64,000 bases of DNA from Anthoceros angustus (GCA_010909165.1 VJWM01000193.1:248001-312000); one strand, 5' to 3'. Positions 22,885 to 35,249 are shown, counted from the stretch's first letter. Program-made: numbers and translations. Notes: generated by a model from the letters alone, not told the origin.

Positions 22885-23108
22885 AGAATTGGACACAATA
22901 ATGCACAATTTGAGATATGCGCAAGAATCATAGAGTCCTCCTCAATAAAATATCTTTGGGGGAAACTGCGATGATGATGGAAATAGACCAAGCGAGAAGA
23001 GCAACAGGAGAAGAGACACCTTAATGAAATTTAAAATTGGTCCCCGCGCCTTGCACAAGTTCTCGACACGTCTATAAATTTATAAACCTCCTCTAGCTTC
23101 TGCTAAAT

Positions 23109-23290
23109 CTATAAACCTACTCTACATCTTGCTAAATAAGCATTACATGCTGCCATAATTTTGGTCCCCACTTTCTTGAACTGCTCATTCACTAGTTGCT
23201 CAAAATGCAAGGGTGGATTTCGCATCAAATTAATACAACCTGGACTTGCAGCACATAAGAAAATAATTTTTTTGTATGCTTGAGAATTCG
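23109..23290 (-). pseudogene. 3' scrap of an E2 (PHO2-like) paralogue, short unit 1
   Basis: Minus-strand translation gives FLCAASPGCINLMRNPPLHF, EQLVNEQFKKVGTKIMAACN and AYLARCRVGL then stop. This aligns with the last 50-60 residues of the full genes (MRNPPLHFEQLVNEHFKKVG) but with several substitutions, so it descends from an older paralogue. Upstream the similarity ends abruptly in non-coding sequence. Confidence 0.7.
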
Positions 23291-24301
23291 TTTCTCCTTT
23301 CTTTGTCTTTTGTTAAAGGGTAATGGGTAGTAAGATTTTATGAAGTACTCTTACGAGCTCATGGTTTGCGATCTAGTTAGCGCATTTTAGTCATCAATTT
23401 CAAAAAACTCACCAAGATTGAACCTTTGTTAATGAGGAAATTTAGTGACATGGGCCTGACATGGCGTTGAGGTAGAAATGAGGAGGCAGTTAAGAACCAA
23501 ACTCTTGGACAAACTAGCTAAGAACTAAACTCTTGAAAAAATTAGATTGAGCATCTTCATTTGATCCACATCCATCACATTGCGTGAGACCAACCGTAAG
23601 GACTTTGCCCCATACGTAATGTTGAACAAACGTTCGCACTTGCCTATCAGTGCCACGATTCTTTCAAAAATAGGCACTAAAATGCCTTCCCAATTTGGGA
23701 GATATGGTTCTCCTATCCCTACAACACAAAGAATTTAACGAATATAGGTACTACTTTTCTTTCTAGCTATTTCACCTAGAAAGGCTATTCAAAGGAAAAT
23801 CTCAATACAATTTCAAATATTGGTCCAATGATACATATATAGACCAAATTCTATATATTTCTCGATAAAGAGAAAAGCAAACTAGGGTTGAGAGGAGAAC
23901 CAAACACGAAATCTCAAGATAATTTTGAGATATATGGCCCAATGACACATATATATAGACTAAACTAGATATATTTCTCGATAAACGAAAAGCAAACTAG
24001 GGTCCACTATTATTTTTCTTCCTCTACCAAATAAAGGAAATGATTTTGAGTATTGGAAAACACCAAAGGAGAACAAAAGAATTGGACACAATAATGCACA
24101 ATTTGAGATATGCGCAAGAATCATAGAGTCCTCCTCAATAAAATATCTTTGGGGAAGCTGCGATGATGATGGAAATAGACCAAGCGAGAAGAGCAACAGG
24201 AGAAGAGACACCTTAATGAAATTTAAAATTGGTCCCCCGCGCCTTGCACAAGTTCTCGACACGCCTATAAATTTATAAACCTCCTCTAGCTTCCGCTAAA
24301 T

Positions 24302-24465
24302 CTATAAACCTACTCTACATCTTGCTAAATAAGCATTACATGCTGCCATAATTTTAGTCCCCACTTTCTTGAACTGCTCATTCACTAGTTGCTCAAAATG
24401 CAAGGGTGGATTTCGCATCAAATTAATACAACTGGACTTGCACATAAGAAAATAATTTTTGTATG
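24302..24465 (-). pseudogene. 3' scrap of an E2 (PHO2-like) paralogue, short unit 2
   Basis: Same fragment as in short unit 1 (QLVNEQFKKVGTKIMAACNA, stop TAG at 24304-24302), with a few base losses next to the CTGGACTTGC segment. Confidence 0.65.
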
Positions 24466-25737
24466 CTTGAGAATTTCTCCTTTCTTTGTCTTTTGTTAAA
24501 GGGTAATGGGTAGTAAGATTTTATGAAGTACTCTTACGAGCTCATGGTTTTGCGATCTAGTTAGCGCATTTTAGTCATCAATTTCAAAAACTCACCAAGA
24601 TTGAACCTTTGTTAATGAGGAAATTTAGTGACATGGGCCTGACATGGCGTTGAGGTAGAAATGAGGAGGCAGTTAAGAACCAAACTCTTGGACAAACTAG
24701 CTAAGAACTAAACTCTTGAAAAAAAATTAGATTGAGCATCTTCATTTGATCCACATCCATCACATTGCGCGTGAGACCAACCAGAAGGACTTTGCCCCAT
24801 ACGTAATGTTGAACAAACGTACCCGCACTTGCCTATCAGGTGCCACGATTCTTTCAAAAAAATAGGCACTAAATGCCTTCCCAATTTGGGAGATATGGTT
24901 CTCCTATCCCTACAACACAAAGAATTTAACGAATATAGGTACTACTTTTCTTTCTAGCTATTTCACCTAGAAAGGCTATTCAAAGGAAAATCTCAATACA
25001 ATTTCAAATATTGGTCCAATGATACATATATAGACCAAATTCTATATATTTCTCGATAAAGAGAAAAGCAAACTAGGGTTGAGAGGAGAACCAAACACGA
25101 AATCTCAAGATAATTTTGAGATATATGGCCCAATGACACATATATATAGACTAAACTAGATATATTTCTCGATAAACGAAAAGCAAACTAGGGTCCACTA
25201 TTATTTTTCTTCCTCTACCAAATAAAGGAAATGATTTTGAGTATTGGAAAACACCAAAGGAGAACAAAAAGAAGTTTCAGATAATTTTAAATATATGACC
25301 CAATGACACATATATAGACTAAAATGGATATACTTCTCCATAAATAGAAAAGCAAACCAGGTTCAAAGGGGAACGAAAAGTCCATGTAGATGATAATGTT
25401 AAGGAAATTAAGGAAAACACACGAGGCTTGGGAGTGAGAGGAGAATTTTGGTTTGTGTTGAAAAACTATTTTTAATTATTATGCTTGAATCAAAGCTAAA
25501 TAAATATAGATTAAAAGAATTGGACACAATAATGCACAATTTGAGATATGCGCAAGAATCATAGAGTCCTCCTCAATAAAATATCTTTGGGGAAGCTGCG
25601 ATGATGATGGAAATAGACCAAGCGAGAAGAGCAACAGGAGAAGAGACACCTTAATGAAATTTAAAATTGGTCCCCGCGCCTTGCACAAGTTCTCGACACG
25701 TCTATAAATTTATAAACCTCCTCTAGCTTCGCTAAAT

Positions 25738-25890
25738 CTATAAACCTACTCTACATCTTGCTAAATAAGCATTACATGCTGCCATAATTTTGGTCCCCAC
25801 TTTCTTGCTCATTCACTAGTTGCTCAAAATGCAAGGTGGATTTCGTGCATCAAATTAATACAACTTTGGACTTGCATAAGAAAATAATTT
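25738..25890 (-). pseudogene. 3' scrap of an E2 (PHO2-like) paralogue, short unit 3
   Basis: Same fragment as in short units 1 and 2. It has lost about six bases in the TTCTTGAACTGCTC segment and others near the lysine codons, so it is the most damaged of the three. Confidence 0.6.
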
Positions 25891-28092
25891 TTTTGTATGC
25901 TTGAGAATTCGTTTCTCCTTTCTTTGTCTTTTGTTAAAGGGTAATGGGTAGTAAGATTTTATGAAGTACTCTTACGAGCTCATGGTTTGCGATCTAGTTA
26001 GCGCATTTTAGTCATCAATTTCAAAAAACTCACCAAGATTGAACCTTTGTTAATGAGGAAATTTAGTGACATGGGCCTGACATGGCGTTGAGGTAGAAAT
26101 GAGGAGGCGGTTAAGAACCAAACTCTTGGACAAACTAGCTAAGAACTAAACTCTTGAAAAAATTAGATTGAGCATCTTCATTTGATCCACATCCATCACA
26201 TTGCGTGAGACCAACCGTAAGGACTTTGCCCCATACGTAATGTTGAACAAACGTAGCACTTGCCTATCAGGTGCCACGATTCTTTCAAAAATAGGCACTA
26301 AAATGCCTTCCCAATTTGGGAGATATGGTTCTCCTATCCCTACAACACAAAGAATTTAACGAATATAGGTACTACTTTTCTTTCTAGCTATTTCACCTAG
26401 AAAGGCTATTCAAAGGAAAATCTCAATACAATTTCAAATATTGGTCCAATGATACATATATAGACCAAATTTATATATTTCTCGATAAAGAGAAAAGCAA
26501 ACTAGGGTTGAGAGGAGAACCAAACAAATCTCAAGATAATTTTGAGATATATGGCCCAATGACACATATATAGACTAAACTAGATATATTTCTCGATAAC
26601 GAAAAGCAAACTAGGGTCCACTATTATTTTTCTTCCTCTACCAAATAAAGGAAATGATTTTGAGTATTGGAAAACACCAAAGGAGAACAAAAAGAAGTTT
26701 CAGATAATTTTAAATATGACCCAATGACACATATATAGACTAAAATGGATATACTTCTCCATAAATAGAAAAGCAAACCAGTTCAAAGGGGAACGAAAAG
26801 TCCATGTAGATGATAATGTTAAGGAAATTAAGGAAAACACACGAGGCTTGGGAGTGAGAGGAGAATTTTGGTTTGTGTTGAAAAACTATTTTTAATTATT
26901 ATGCTTGAATCAAAGCTAAATAAATATAGATTAAAAGAGTCTATGGAGAAATATGGAAAATTTTACACTCACTAAAATGGAAGAAGAACTTGTTGAATCC
27001 TCATACATTGTAGAAAATGAGCAGCTAACAACTTCTTCTTTGAATGTCACGCCCATGTAGAGAAGTTTCCAACCACCTTACAGATGCTCTCTGGACACGT
27101 CAACGTGAATAGGTTGGGAGGAGTTCATATTCTTGCTTATTGTTCCGTCCTACCAAAGCACATCAAACGTGCGGTGGGTAGTGGTAACAAAGATCCTCCT
27201 GAGGTTCCCAGTTGGGCAACACCAAGGATGACGAGATAGTCGTTGGGATGCCTCCCGATTTAGAAGTGCCGTGAGCATAATAGGCAAAGTCACGCGTTTC
27301 ATCGCTGCTAACGCCATCATCGACATTTGATGTGTTTCAGGGGCACGATTCTTTCAAAAAAATAGGCACTAAAATGCCTTCCCAATTTTGGGAGATATGG
27401 TTCTCCTATCCCTACAACACAAAGAATTTAACGAATATAGGTACTACTTTTCTTTCTAGCTATTTCACCTAGAAAGGCTATTCAAAGGAAAATCTCAATA
27501 CAATTTCAAATATTGGTCCAATGATACATATATAGACCAAATTCTATATATTTCGATAAAGAGAAAAGCAAACTAGGGTTGAGAGGAGAACCAAACACGA
27601 AATCTCAAGATAATTTTGAGATATATGGCCCAATGACACATATATAGACTAAACTAGATATATTTCGATAAACGAAAAGCAAACTAGGGTCCACTATTAT
27701 TTTTCTTCCTCTACCAAATAAAATGATTTTGAGTATTGGAAAACACCAAAGGAGAACAAAAAGAAGTTTCATAATTTTAAATATATGACCCAATGACACA
27801 TATATAGACTAAAATGGATATACTTCTCCATAAATAGAAAAGCAAACCAGTTCAAAGGGGGCGAAAAGTCCATGTAGATGATAATGTTAAGGAAATTAAG
27901 GAAAACACACGAGGCTTGGGAGTGAGAGGAGAATTTTGGTTTGTGTTGAAAAACTATTTTTAATTATTATGCTTGAATCAAAGCTAAATAAATATAGATT
28001 AAAAGAGTCTATGGAGAAATATGGAAAATTTTACACTCACTAAAATGGAAGAAGAACTTGTTGAATCCTCATACATTGTAGAAAATGAGCAG

Positions 28093-28255
28093 CTAACAAC
28101 TTCTTCTTTGAATGTCACGCCCATGTAGAGAAGTTTCCAACCACCTTACAGATGTGCTCTCCGGACACGCCAACGTGAATAGGTTGGGAGGAGTTCATAT
28201 TCTTGCTTATTGTTCCGTCCTACCAAAGCACATCAAACGTGCGGTGGGTAGTGGT
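28093..28255 (-). pseudogene. Internally deleted E2 gene fragment in the spacer (repeated in each unit)
   Basis: Matches the gene segment at 30000-30245 (both begin AACTTCTTCTTTGAATGTCA) but lacks about 110 bases between the GAAGTTTCCAACCACCTTAC side and GTGCTCTCCGGACACG. Minus-strand translation in L5 shows the join: DGTISKNMNSSQPIHVDVSR, EHICKVVGNFSTW. Substitutions relative to the genes (KNMNSSQP for KDMDSCQL) show it is an older copy. Equivalent fragments start near 27029, 31980, 35897, 39770 and 43648. Beyond it (28256-28530) an extra open stretch on the minus strand, DCQVAYYKKLNGI and NTSNVDDGVSSDE, is not from the E2 and is unrecognised. Confidence 0.65.
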
Positions 28256-28773
28256 AACAAAGATCCTCCACCGTTCCCTGCAGCAACACCAAGGATGACG
28301 AGATAGTCGCTGGGATGCCTCCCACGATTTAGAAGTGCCGTGAGCATAATAGGCAAAGTCACGCAGTTGGGCGTTTCATCGCTGCTAACGCCATCATCGA
28401 CATTTGATGTGTTTCGTGGCCCGATTCTAATTTTGACGGCTGCTGGGACATGGTCCATGCCGACCTGAATCCCATTAAGCTTCTTATAATAAGCGACTTG
28501 GCAATCATGAGATGATGGTCTCCTATCACCCTCGCAAATAATTTGGCGAATATAGGTAGGTACTACTATTCTTTGAAAGTCTTAAAATTTTTGAAGAAAA
28601 TTTGATGGTTATTATAAATTCATTACAAATGATTACTTCAAGGAAGTTTCTCAAAAGTCGCTTTCAACTTCGCCACAAGTTTTGCTAACGATAACTTGAA
28701 GCCGAGGACCTACATGTGTCTCCTCTAGTGCATCACTATGGGAATGTGATAAAGTGTCGATGCAAAACCTACT

Positions 28774-31274
28774 CTAGCTCCTTGAATAAGCATTACATGC
28801 CGCCACAATTTTGGTCCCCACTTTCTTGAAGTGCTCATTAACTAGTTGTTCAAAATGCAAGGAGGATTTCATCAAATACAACATGGACTTAGAGCACAAG
28901 AGAAAACAATTTTCGTGATACTTGAGAATTCTTTCTCCTTCCTCCGTATTTTGTTGATGATCAAAGTCCGTTCGTTGTAGAAAGGCTTCTCGGTGAGCAC
29001 AAGACTTTGGATTGAAAGGAGCACTTGCATGATGTTAGAAGCCTTTGGATTCCAAGCCTCGATGTCTTCCCATGCCATGTGTTTAGCAAGTCGAGACATA
29101 CTTCACCGCTTTCATAAAGATTGGGATTAATCCGCAAACCTTTAGAGTAATAATGTGCTTGGTGGAACATCGGATACCGCGAGAGATATATATCAAAAAT
29201 ATATAGTCCATCATGATATGGGGTGCCATCGCCCTGCTGATTACCGCCAAAAGATCCATCCGTTCTTCATATACCCGCACGTAAATTGTGTCCGGAAGAT
29301 TTTTACTAGGAGGTCCCACTCATGTTGAACTCGCTCATCCATTTCCTCCGAATGCCCACATTATTAATGTTTGAGAAAAAGTGGTGGTTGCTTGCATCTT
29401 TGACTATATCAAAATGCTTAAAGGGCTCTCCCTCCGCTCTCCTCGATCCTTGTGGCTTCGGTTTGACACTTGATGCATATTTTGTCATTTCAAGAGACAT
29501 ATCTCGAATCCATTCTCATGATGGCGCTCGCCCACATCTTCACCCACATCCATATTCGCACTTTACATCCAGATAGGCCCATCCTTGCAAGGGACCTTGA
29601 AATGGCCAACTTGCTTTGTTTTTCCCTTATAGGTAGGTGCACCGCTGCTAGGTTGACTAGAAGCATCTTCACCATCGCTTGCCGCCACTACAAGCCTCCT
29701 CCTCATCATGACTTGGATCACTCGGATCATGAGCGCTCTCAAGAGTCCGAGTCACTTTCGATGAGGATTCGCCATCGTATTTAATGACTACATGTACATC
29801 ATTCAACCCCACTTGTGACGTGGAACCATCCATCCATGCAACTTCAACATCCCCATTATCCGACAGCCAGTCTGATGATACACCCAAACCATGCATATGG
29901 ATTCGACTTTGGAATATTATGGTCCTTTGGGAGTCGAACGACAACATCTTTGATATTGTAATCATATTGAGCATGCTCGCAAAGCTCAAACACACTAACA
30001 ACTTCTTCTTTGAATGTCACGCCCCTTGTAAAGAAGTTCCCAACCACCTGGTAAAGGCGCTGTTTGAAATCTCCAGATAACGCCAAGGCCATGTTCGATA
30101 ATGTTTGAATTGTTTTCGTCATCAACATCTTTACACACATTGCCTTGGCCAAAAGTTGTGCTCTCCGGACACGTCAACGTGAATAAGTTGGCAAGAGTCC
30201 ATATCCTTGCTTATTGTTCCGCCCCGCCAAAGCACATCAATCGTGGTTTTGATGCCTACCACTTGATGCCTCGAGTAACACCTTCCTCCTCCTCGCTTTT
30301 GGCGTTTTGGTTGAGATTCTAAACTTGGGCGCCGCCCTTTCGATCCTTGCTTCTTGGTTTCACATATGACATTGGCGTCCTCAAAGCTAGAGCCCACAAC
30401 AATCGCTTCATTGTGTTTGAGAGGTTTCATGTGCTCATGCAAAAGGCATCGGCCACCTAGCCAATCTGTGAGAAAACTGGTTCATGATACCAAATCTTTT
30501 GGCTTCGCTATGCATTTCTAGGCTTCCTCGATCCTGTACATTGCCATAAGTAGCACACCATTCAACGACAACCATGTTAATATCAATTTGTGAAATTGTC
30601 CCACATAATTTCCTCCTTCGCTTGTTGTAGTTCCCAACCAACCATGTCGCTTTTGTAGAGTTTTTGATGACTTGCTACAACTCTCGACCAATAAATAATG
30701 GCATATCCTCCTCCGCTATGTTGTGACATTTTAGATGGTCGGGTTTGTAAGCTTTAGTTGGCATTGGTTCCATCGTTAAACACCAATGTCACAAGCTCAA
30801 TCACCGTGTCTACTTTTCCCACCCATCCAAAGACCGATGACAAAGTCCCCACTTGAAATGAGCTTATTCTTCTTAAGCTTTTACTATCCATATCCTTTAG
30901 GAGCATACCATTTGCAAGTTCCAAGTCCATCAGAATCATAACATTTGTCACGATCCCCATTTGCCCTAATGGGTCTTGTGTAAGTGCCGCATCGTTATGC
31001 CTCAAAGTCCTATCCACAATATGGAGATGGTGTGGATTCACTATGGTCTTGTTCAAGTCCATCCACAACACTCTTGTTTGCCTACCGCTTCTTCTTCCTC
31101 CTCCGTATCGCTATTATATTCCGAGTCCGAACTGGATCTCCAAAGGTCCGCTGTACAATTCCTAAAAGAGAAGGATTAGATTTCATAGAAACCACATCTT
31201 CGCTAAACACTGATGTGTTTCGCCATTTCGGCTTTTTCTTTCCTTCAACCTTCTCCTTCCATTTTGATCGGCAT
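28774..31274 (-). CDS. PHO2/UBC24-UBE2O-type ubiquitin-conjugating enzyme, copy 1 (frame-disrupted as read)
   Basis: Start ATG (MPIKMEGEG in copy 2) at 31274, stop TAG at 28774. No introns. The N-terminal beta-barrel region reads VVSMKSNPSLLGIVQRTFGD, LWMDLNKTIVNPHHLHIVDR, TQDPLGQMGIVTNVM and KSLRRISSFQVGTLSSVFGW. The middle holds DGTISKDMDSCQLIHVDVSG, EEVVSVFELCEHAQYDYN and GDVEVAWMDGSTSQVGLNDV. The C-terminal UBC domain has LPDTIYVRVYEERMDLL, TPYHDGLYIFDIYLS and the active-site GEVCLDLLNTWHGK (Cys codon at 29098-29096). This order is that of PHO2/UBC24 and UBE2O, large E2/E3-hybrid enzymes. PHO2 sends phosphate transporters and PHO1 for degradation. Length (about 830 aa) is slightly below PHO2. 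Several single- or double-base frame breaks sit at CG-rich spots that differ between copies. Confidence 0.78.
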
Positions 31275-31398
31275 TGTAATGCTCGCCTTGAAAGGTGTAG
31301 AAAGTAACAAGAGGGACAAAATTTCCAAACTAATGCTTTCACCTAGAAAGGCTATTCAAAGGAAAATCTCAATACAATTTCAAATATTGGTCCAATGA

Positions 31399-31412
31399 TA
31401 CATATATAGACC
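31399..31412 (-). promoter_or_regulatory. Putative TATA element of the E2 genes (copy 1; same in all copies)
   Basis: On the minus strand TCTATATATGTATC lies about 130 bases 5' of the ATG at 31274. The identical element sits at the same distance in copy 2 (35313-35320, ATG 35185), copy 3 (39193-39200, ATG 39067) and copy 4 (43066-43073, ATG 42939). Two more versions, TCTATATATGTGTCATTGGG, lie farther out, so the module is triplicated. Position suits a plant core promoter. Function is inferred. Confidence 0.4.
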
Positions 31413-31627
31413 AAATTCTATATATTTCTCGATAAAGAGAAAAGCAAACTAGGGTTGAGAGGAGAACCAAACACGAAATCTCAAGATACAATTTTGAGAT
31501 ATATGGCCCAATGACACATATATAGACTAAACTAGATATATTTCTCGATAAACGAAAAGCAAACTAGGGTCCACTATTATTTTTCTTCCTCTACCAAATA
31601 AAGGAAATGATTTTGAGTATTGGAAAA

Positions 31628-31639
31628 CACCAAAGGAGA
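31628..31639 (-). promoter_or_regulatory. miR399-seed-like complementary motif upstream of the E2 gene
   Basis: Minus strand TCTCCTTTGGTG. The 5' half of miR399 pairs with TCTCCTTTGGCA in the 5' UTR of PHO2 mRNAs. Here the last two bases would be G:U pairs. The other half of the site, which should resemble GGGCAA, is absent. The motif recurs about 355 bases before each ATG (for example 43291-43302). Whether it lies in the transcript depends on which TATA module is used. Low confidence. Confidence 0.2.
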
Positions 31640-32659
31640 ACAAAAGAAGTTTCAGTATAATTTTAAATATATGACCCAATGACACATATATAGACTAAAA
31701 TGGATATACTTCTCCATAAATAGAAAAGCAAACCAGGTTCAAAGGGGAACGAAAAGTCCATGTAGATGATAATGTTAAGGAAATTAAGGAAAACACACGA
31801 GGCTTGGGAGTGAGAGGAGAATTTTGGTTTGTGTTGAAAAACTATTTTTAATTATTATGCTTGAATCAAAGCTAAATAAATATAGATTAAAAGAGTCTAT
31901 GGAGAAATATGGAAAATTTTACACTCACTAAAATGGAAGAAGAACTTGTTGAATCCTCATACATTGTAGAAAATGAGCAGCTAACAACTTCTTTGAATGT
32001 CACGCTCCATGTAGAGAAGTTTCAACCACCTTACGGATGTGCTCTGGACACGTCAACGTGAATAGGTTGGGAGGAGTTCATATTCTTGCTTATTGTTCCG
32101 TCCTACCAAAGCACATCAAACGTGTGTGGGTAGTGGTAACAAAGATCCTCCACAACAGTTCCCGCCAGCAACACCAAGGATGACGAGATAGTCGTTGGGA
32201 TGCCTCCCACGATTTAGAAGTGCGTGTGAGCATAATAGGCAAAAGTCACGCGGCGTTTCATCGCTGCTAACGCCATCATCGACATTTGATGTGTTTCAGG
32301 CTCGATTCTAATTTGACTACTTGCTTTGACATGGTCCATGCCTAATTTTAATCCCATTAAGCTTCTTATAATAAGCGACTTGGCAATCTGCGGATGATGG
32401 TCTCCTATCACCTCTGCACAAATAATTTGGCGAATATAGGTAGGTACTACTATTCTTTGAAAGTCTTAAAATTTTTGAAGAAAATTTGATGGTTATTATA
32501 AATTCATTACAAATGATTACTTCAAGGAAGTTTCTCAAAAGTCGCTTTCAACTTCGCCACAAGTTTTGCTAACGATAACTTGAAGCCCAAGGACCTACAT
32601 GTGTCTCCCTCTAGTGCATCACTATGGGAACGTGATAAAGTGTCGATGCAAAACCTACT

Positions 32660-35185
32660 CTAGCTCCTGCTTGAATAAGCATTACATGCCACAATTTTGG
32701 TCCCCACTTTCTTGAAGTGCTCATTAACTAGTTGTTCAAAATGCAAGGAGGATTTCGCATCAAATACAACATGGACTTAGCACAAGAGAAAACAATTTCA
32801 CGATACTTGAGAATTCTTTTCTCCTTCCTCCAGATTTTGTTGATGATCAAAGTCCGTTCGTTGTAGAAAGGCTTCTCGGTGAGCACAAGACTTTGGATTG
32901 AAAGGAGCACTTGCATGATGTTAGAAGCCTTTGGATTCCAAGCCTCGATGTCTTCCCATGCCATGTGTTTAGCAAGTCGAGACATACTTCACCGCTTTTC
33001 ATAAAGATTGGGATTAATCCAAAACCTTTAGAGTAATAATGTGCTTGTGGAACATCTGGATACTCGCGAGAGATATATATCAAAAATATATAGTCCATCA
33101 TGATATGGGGTGCCATCCGCCCCGTGATTACATCAAAAGATCCATCCGCTCTTCATATACCCGCACGTAAATTGTGTCTGGAAGATTTTTACTAGGAGGT
33201 CCCCACTCATGTTGAACTCGCTTCATCCATTTCCTCCGAATGCCCACATTATTAGTGTTTGAGAAAAGTGGTGGTTGCTTGCATCTTTGACTATATCAAA
33301 ATGCTTAAAGGGCTCTCCTCCGCTCTCTCCTCGATCCTTGTGGCTTCCGGTTTGACACTTGATGCATATTTTGTCATTTCAAGAGACATATCTGAATCCA
33401 TTCTCATGATGGCGTGCTCGTCCACATCTTCACCCACATCCATATTCGCACTTTGCTACATCCGTATAGGCCCATCCTTGCAAGGGACCTTGAAATGGCC
33501 AACTTGCTTTGTTTTTCCCTTATAGGTAGGTGCACCGCTAGGTTGACTAGAAGCATCTTCACCATCGCTTGCATGTCACTACAAGCCTCCTCCTCATCAT
33601 GACTTGGATCACTCGGATCATGACCGTCTCAAGAGTCTCGAGTCACTTCGATGAGGATTCGCCATCGTATTTAATGACTACATGTACATCATTCAACCCC
33701 ACTTGTGACGTGGAACCATCCATCCATGCAACTTCAACATCCCCATTGCTCGTGATTTGCGATGATACACCCAAACCATGCGATTGGATTCGACTTTGGA
33801 ATATTATGGTCCTTTGGGAGTCGAACGACAACATCTTTGATATTGTAATCATATTGAGCATGCTCGCAAAGCTCAAACACACTAACAACTTCTTCTTTGA
33901 ATGTCACGTCCCTTGTAAAGAAGTTCCCAACCACCACCACATTGCGGTCGTTGCTTGAAATCCACCAGTATAACGCCAAGGCCATGTTCGACAATGTTTG
34001 AATTGTTTTCGTCATCAACATCTTTAACGGTCACATTGCCTTGGCCAAAAGTTGTGCTCTCCGGACACGTCAACGTGAATAAGTTGGCAAGAGTCCATAT
34101 CCTTGCTTATTGTTCCGTCTACCAAAGCACATCAAGCTGTGGTTTTGATGCCTACCACTTTGTGACTCGAGTAACACCTTCCTCCTCCTCGCTTTTGGCG
34201 TTTGGTTGAGATTCTAAACTTGGGCGCCTCTTTCGATCCTTGCTTCTTGGTTTCACATATGACATTGGCGTCCTCAAAGCTAGAGCCCACAACAATCGCT
34301 TCATTGTGTTTGAGAGGTTTCATGTGCTCATGCAAAAGGCATCGGCCACCTAGGCGCCAACTGTGAGAAAACGGTTCATGATGATCAAATCTTTTGCTTG
34401 CTATGCGTCTAGGCTTCCTCCGATCCTGTGTACATTGCCATAAGTAGCACACCATTCAACGACAACCATGTTAATATCAATTTGTGAAATTGTTCCACAT
34501 AATTTCCTCCTTCGCTTGTTGTAGTTCCCAACTAACCATGTCGCCTTTTGTAGAGTTTTTTGATGACTTGCTACAACTCTCTGACCAATAAATAATGGCA
34601 TATCCTCCTCTGCTATGTTGTGACATTTTAGATGGTCAGGGTTTGTAAGCTTTAGTTGGCACTGTGCTCCATCGTTAAACACCAATGTCACAAGCTCAAT
34701 CACTCTGTCTACTTTTCCCACCCATCCAAAGACCACAGACAAAGTCCCCACTTGAAATGAGCTTATTCTTCTTAAGCTTTTACTATCCATATCCTTTAGG
34801 AGCATACCATTTGCAAGTTCCAAGTCCACCGTAATCATAACATTTGTCACGATCCCCATTTGCCCTAATGGGTCTTGTGTAAGTGCCCTGCATCGTTATG
34901 CCTCAAAGTCCTATCCACAATATGGAGATGGTGTGGATTCACTATGGTCTTGTTCAAGTCCATCCACAACACTCTTGTTTGCCTACCAGTTTCTTCTTCC
35001 TCCTCTGTATCACTATTATATTCCGAGTCTGAATCTGGATCTCCAAAGGTCCGTTGTACAATTCCTAAAAGAGAAGGATTAGATTTCATAGAAACCACAT
35101 CTTCGCGAAACACTCGATGTGTTTCGCCGCCCATTTCGGCTTTTTCTTTCCCTTTGAACCCTTCTCCTTCCATTTTGATCGGCAT
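32660..35185 (-). CDS. PHO2/UBC24-UBE2O-type ubiquitin-conjugating enzyme, copy 2 (best-preserved reading)
   Basis: This copy gives the longest open stretches. MPIKMEGEGFKGKEKAEMGG leads into FREDVVSMKSNPSLLGIVQR, DPDSDSEYNSDTEEEEE (acidic linker) and TRVLWMDLNKTIVNPHHLH. A second open stretch reads DLELANGMLLKDMDSKSLRR, GAQCQLKLTNPDHLKCHNIA and LFIGQRVVASHQKTLQKATW. The UBC core keeps the active Cys (codon 32984-32982) in VCLDLLNTWHGK, then WNPKASNIMQVLLSIQSLVL. The gene ends FEQLVNEHFKKVGTKIVA with TAG at 32660. Breaks between stretches coincide with CG or CAG/CTG sites. It is the best template for judging the other copies. The acidic linker and barrel repeats match the PHO2-type N-terminus used for partner binding. 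Confidence 0.8.
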
Positions 35186-35249
35186 TGTAATGCTCTGCCT
35201 TGAAAGGTGTAGAAAGTAACAAGAGGGACAAAATTTCCAAACTAGCTGT

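Larger units (their letters stand above)
22885..27463. repeat. Left part of the tandem array: 1.1-1.4 kb units
   Basis: AGAATTGGACACAATAATGC recurs at 22885, 24079 and 25517, and TTCACCTAGAAAGGCTATTC at 23771, 24962, 26392 and 27464. Periods are therefore 1191-1194, 1430-1438 and 1072 bases. Units share the spacer of the 3.9-kb repeats but lack the full E2 gene. Instead they carry only a diverged 3' scrap of it. Units differ mainly by whole-block presence or absence, such as the block ending TTAAAAG at 25380-25516, as expected from unequal exchange. Confidence 0.85.
27464..31337. repeat. 3.9-kb tandem unit L1 (3874 bp)
   Basis: Runs from TTCACCTAGAAAGGCTATTC to the next copy of the same sequence. 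It contains a 1.3-kb spacer and E2 gene copy 1 on the minus strand. Identity to L2-L4 is close to complete between CG-containing spots. Confidence 0.9.
31338..35249. repeat. 3.9-kb tandem unit L2 (3912 bp)
   Basis: Second full unit, with the longest spacing of the four. It holds spacer and E2 gene copy 2 in the same orientation and order as L1. Confidence 0.9.
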
